64,000 nucleotides of DNA from Rhodospirillales bacterium CG15_BIG_FIL_POST_REV_8_21_14_020_66_15 (GTDB lineage Bacteria > Pseudomonadota > Alphaproteobacteria > Rhodospirillales > Casp-alpha2): NCBI GenBank assembly GCA_002781745.1, contig PFFW01000102.1, positions 26,524 to 90,523 of the forward strand, read 5' to 3'. Shown in pieces: positions 62,900 to 64,000 of the stretch. Within the stretch, counting starts at the first letter, position 1, and the number at the start of each line of letters is the position of its first letter. A model generated the notes under the pieces. The model was not told the DNA's origin, searched no databases, and was given only the letters and a program-made list of their open reading frames with translations. Both the position numbers and the translations under genes were made by a program.

Positions 62900-63296
62900 C
62901 GCGTGACCTTTCCCCGCGGCATCCTGCGCGGCCTTCGAAGTATGCCCCAGCCTTTCTTGCCGGGCGGTTAATATCGCGGGCGTTGCGGATAGGCCCCACC
63001 GGCGGGCCGGCCGTCGGCCAGTGTGGCCCATGGCGCGGCGAAATGCCAGGGGGGGGCCTGAAACCGCTCTCGCCCATAGCGCCCTCCCCCTTTGAGAGGG
63101 CGGGGTCGGACATGCCCGAATTTTAGACGAGAATGACTTGCAATCTCATTGCTGCCCCGTTATAACAGGCGCGCGTAGTTGATAATCATTCGCAATATCA
63201 TTACCGATCGACCACCGCACGACAATTGCTAACAATGGTTCGACAAGATACGAACCTCTGGGATTTCACAACCGAAGCAACGAAGGACCCCGATCC
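62900..63296. other. Divergent region between fliX and the iron-binding protein gene
   Basis: No gene is seen in these 397 bp. The right part holds the iron-responsive promoter (63132-63202). The middle (62990-63115) is GC-rich and carries repeated-looking pieces such as GGGGGGGCC and CCCTCCCCCTTTGAGAGGG-type symmetry, but no clear terminator. Confidence 0.5.
63132..63202 (+). promoter_or_regulatory. Promoter with two Fur-like iron boxes
   Basis: TTGCAA (63138-63143) and TATAAC (63161-63166) are separated by 17 bp. A Fur-like inverted repeat, AATGA..TCATT (63132-63150), overlaps the -35. A second AT-rich site, GATAATCATTCGCAATATCATT (63181-63202), lies in the leader and resembles a Fur box or related iron-regulator site. 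The gene downstream encodes an iron-type binding protein, which fits iron repression. Confidence 0.62.
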
Positions 63297-64000
63297 GTGG
63301 AAACCAAAATGCCACATACGAAACGCCTGCTCGCCGCCGTCACGGCCGCCGCCGTGACCGCGGTCGCGTCCGCCGCGGCCGTCCAGGCCGCCGACAAGGA
63401 AGTGAACCTCTACTCCTACCGCCAGCCGTTCCTGATCAAGCCGCTCCTCGACGCCTTCACCAAGGAGACCGGCATCAAGGTGAACGTGGTGTTCGCCAAG
63501 AAGGGCATGCTGGAAAAGATCAAGGCCGCCGGCGACAACAGCCCCGCCGACGCGGTGCTGACCGTCGACATCGGCCGCCTGTACGCCCTCAAGGAAGCCG
63601 GCGTGCTGCAGTCCGTGAAATCGGAAACCCTGGAAAAGAACATTCCCGCCCACTTCCGCGACCCGGAAGGCCAGTGGTTCGGCCTGACGGCGCGCGCGCG
63701 TGTCGCCCTGGTGTCGAAGGAGCGGGTCAAGCCGGGCGACCTGACGTCCTACGAGGATCTGGCCAAGCCTGAGTTCAAGGGCCGCATCTGCACGCGTTCC
63801 GGCAAGCATGCCTACAACGTTGCCCTGATCGCCTCGATGATCGCCCATCACGGCGAGGAGGGGGCCGAAAAGTGGCTCAAGGGCGTGAAGGCCAACCTGG
63901 CGCGCAAGCCGCAGGGCAACGACCGCGCTCAGGCAAAGGCCGTGTTCGAAGGCGTGTGCGACGTCGCCATCTCGAACAACTATTACATGGGCAAGATGAT
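63297..64000 (+). CDS. Iron(III) ABC transporter substrate-binding protein (3' end outside window)
   Basis: The first 234 residues are visible and the frame runs off the end. I chose the GTG at 63297 because AAGGA lies 9 bases before it; an ATG at 63309 lacks a spaced site. A signal peptide (LLAAVTAAAVTAVASAAAVQA) is followed by KEVNLYSYRQPFLIKPLLDAFTKETGIKVNVVFAKKGMLEKI, the FbpA/FutA-type N-lobe, and TARARVALVSKERVKPGDLTSYEDLAKPEFKGRICTRSGKHAYN. It is periplasmic and delivers ferric iron to an ABC importer, whose other genes would lie beyond the window. The regulatory boxes support the iron role. Confidence 0.9.
   Translation, partial: METKMPHTKRLLAAVTAAAVTAVASAAAVQAADKEVNLYSYRQPFLIKPLLDAFTKETGIKVNVVFAKKGMLEKIKAAGDNSPADAVLTVDIGRLYALKEAGVLQSVKSETLEKNIPAHFRDPEGQWFGLTARARVALVSKERVKPGDLTSYEDLAKPEFKGRICTRSGKHAYNVALIASMIAHHGEEGAEKWLKGVKANLARKPQGNDRAQAKAVFEGVCDVAISNNYYMGKM

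Overview
The window is about 64 kb of GC-rich, densely packed DNA from an alphaproteobacterium, most likely of Rhodospirillales type. The clade call is inference. It rests on the gene set (cckA inside a flagellar operon, fliX, a DUF6468 gene, motE, CheZ, a DksA lacking most zinc cysteines), a TTAA-N7-TTAA (CtrA-type) site and GTTC-N7-GTTC (alphaproteobacterial LexA-type) sites at recA.

Positions 1-13000 hold housekeeping and accessory metabolism: the end of a gamma-glutamyltransferase, RidA, a protein with a nucleotide-cyclase fold, YbjQ, a pepF / hydrolase / ABC1-kinase operon, a long-chain acyl-CoA ligase, a GNAT protein, and an epimerase / hydrolase / nitroreductase operon. Positions 13000-31400 carry a fused indolepyruvate ferredoxin oxidoreductase, a small accessory island (tRNA 3'-end-like sequence, palindromic repeats, a DUF4160/DUF2442 pair), an AEC transporter, pyruvate kinase, an unrecognised Lys/Ala-rich protein, MeaB, a first CheZ-like protein, a cyclophilin, a VWA protein, MscS, and the alaS-moxR operon. 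Positions 31400-37600 carry a short TadG/TadE/TadE-like cluster, recA with SOS control, and an accessory patch (mazEF with a palindromic operator, an orphan antitoxin, an AT-rich lipoprotein gene). Two copies of an imperfect 43-bp repeat bracket the mazEF part.

Positions 37600-63000 are mainly flagellar. On the minus strand, flgB-flgC-fliE-fliQ-fliR-flhB-cckA encode rod proteins, the export gate and the CckA hybrid kinase. Divergently, a FlhB-C-terminal-like gene, a small gene, fliO and fliP form an overlapping operon. After an AraC regulator and a peroxiredoxin-like gene comes fliL-fliM-DUF6468-motE-cheY-cheZ-(MotB-like)-motB-TPR, which encodes switch, stator and chemotaxis output functions. 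No motA is present. A sigma-54-type promoter precedes flgF-flgG-flgA-flgH (distal rod, P-ring chaperone, L-ring). A lower-GC DUF3800 gene sits between flgH and dksA-fliX. The window ends in an iron(III)-type ABC transporter binding protein behind Fur-like boxes.

No CRISPR array, rRNA gene or complete tRNA was seen. The least explained parts are the bracketed toxin-antitoxin patch (35402-37600), the tandem MotB-like / TPR arrangement (47562-52237), and the unrecognised protein at 20385-21710.
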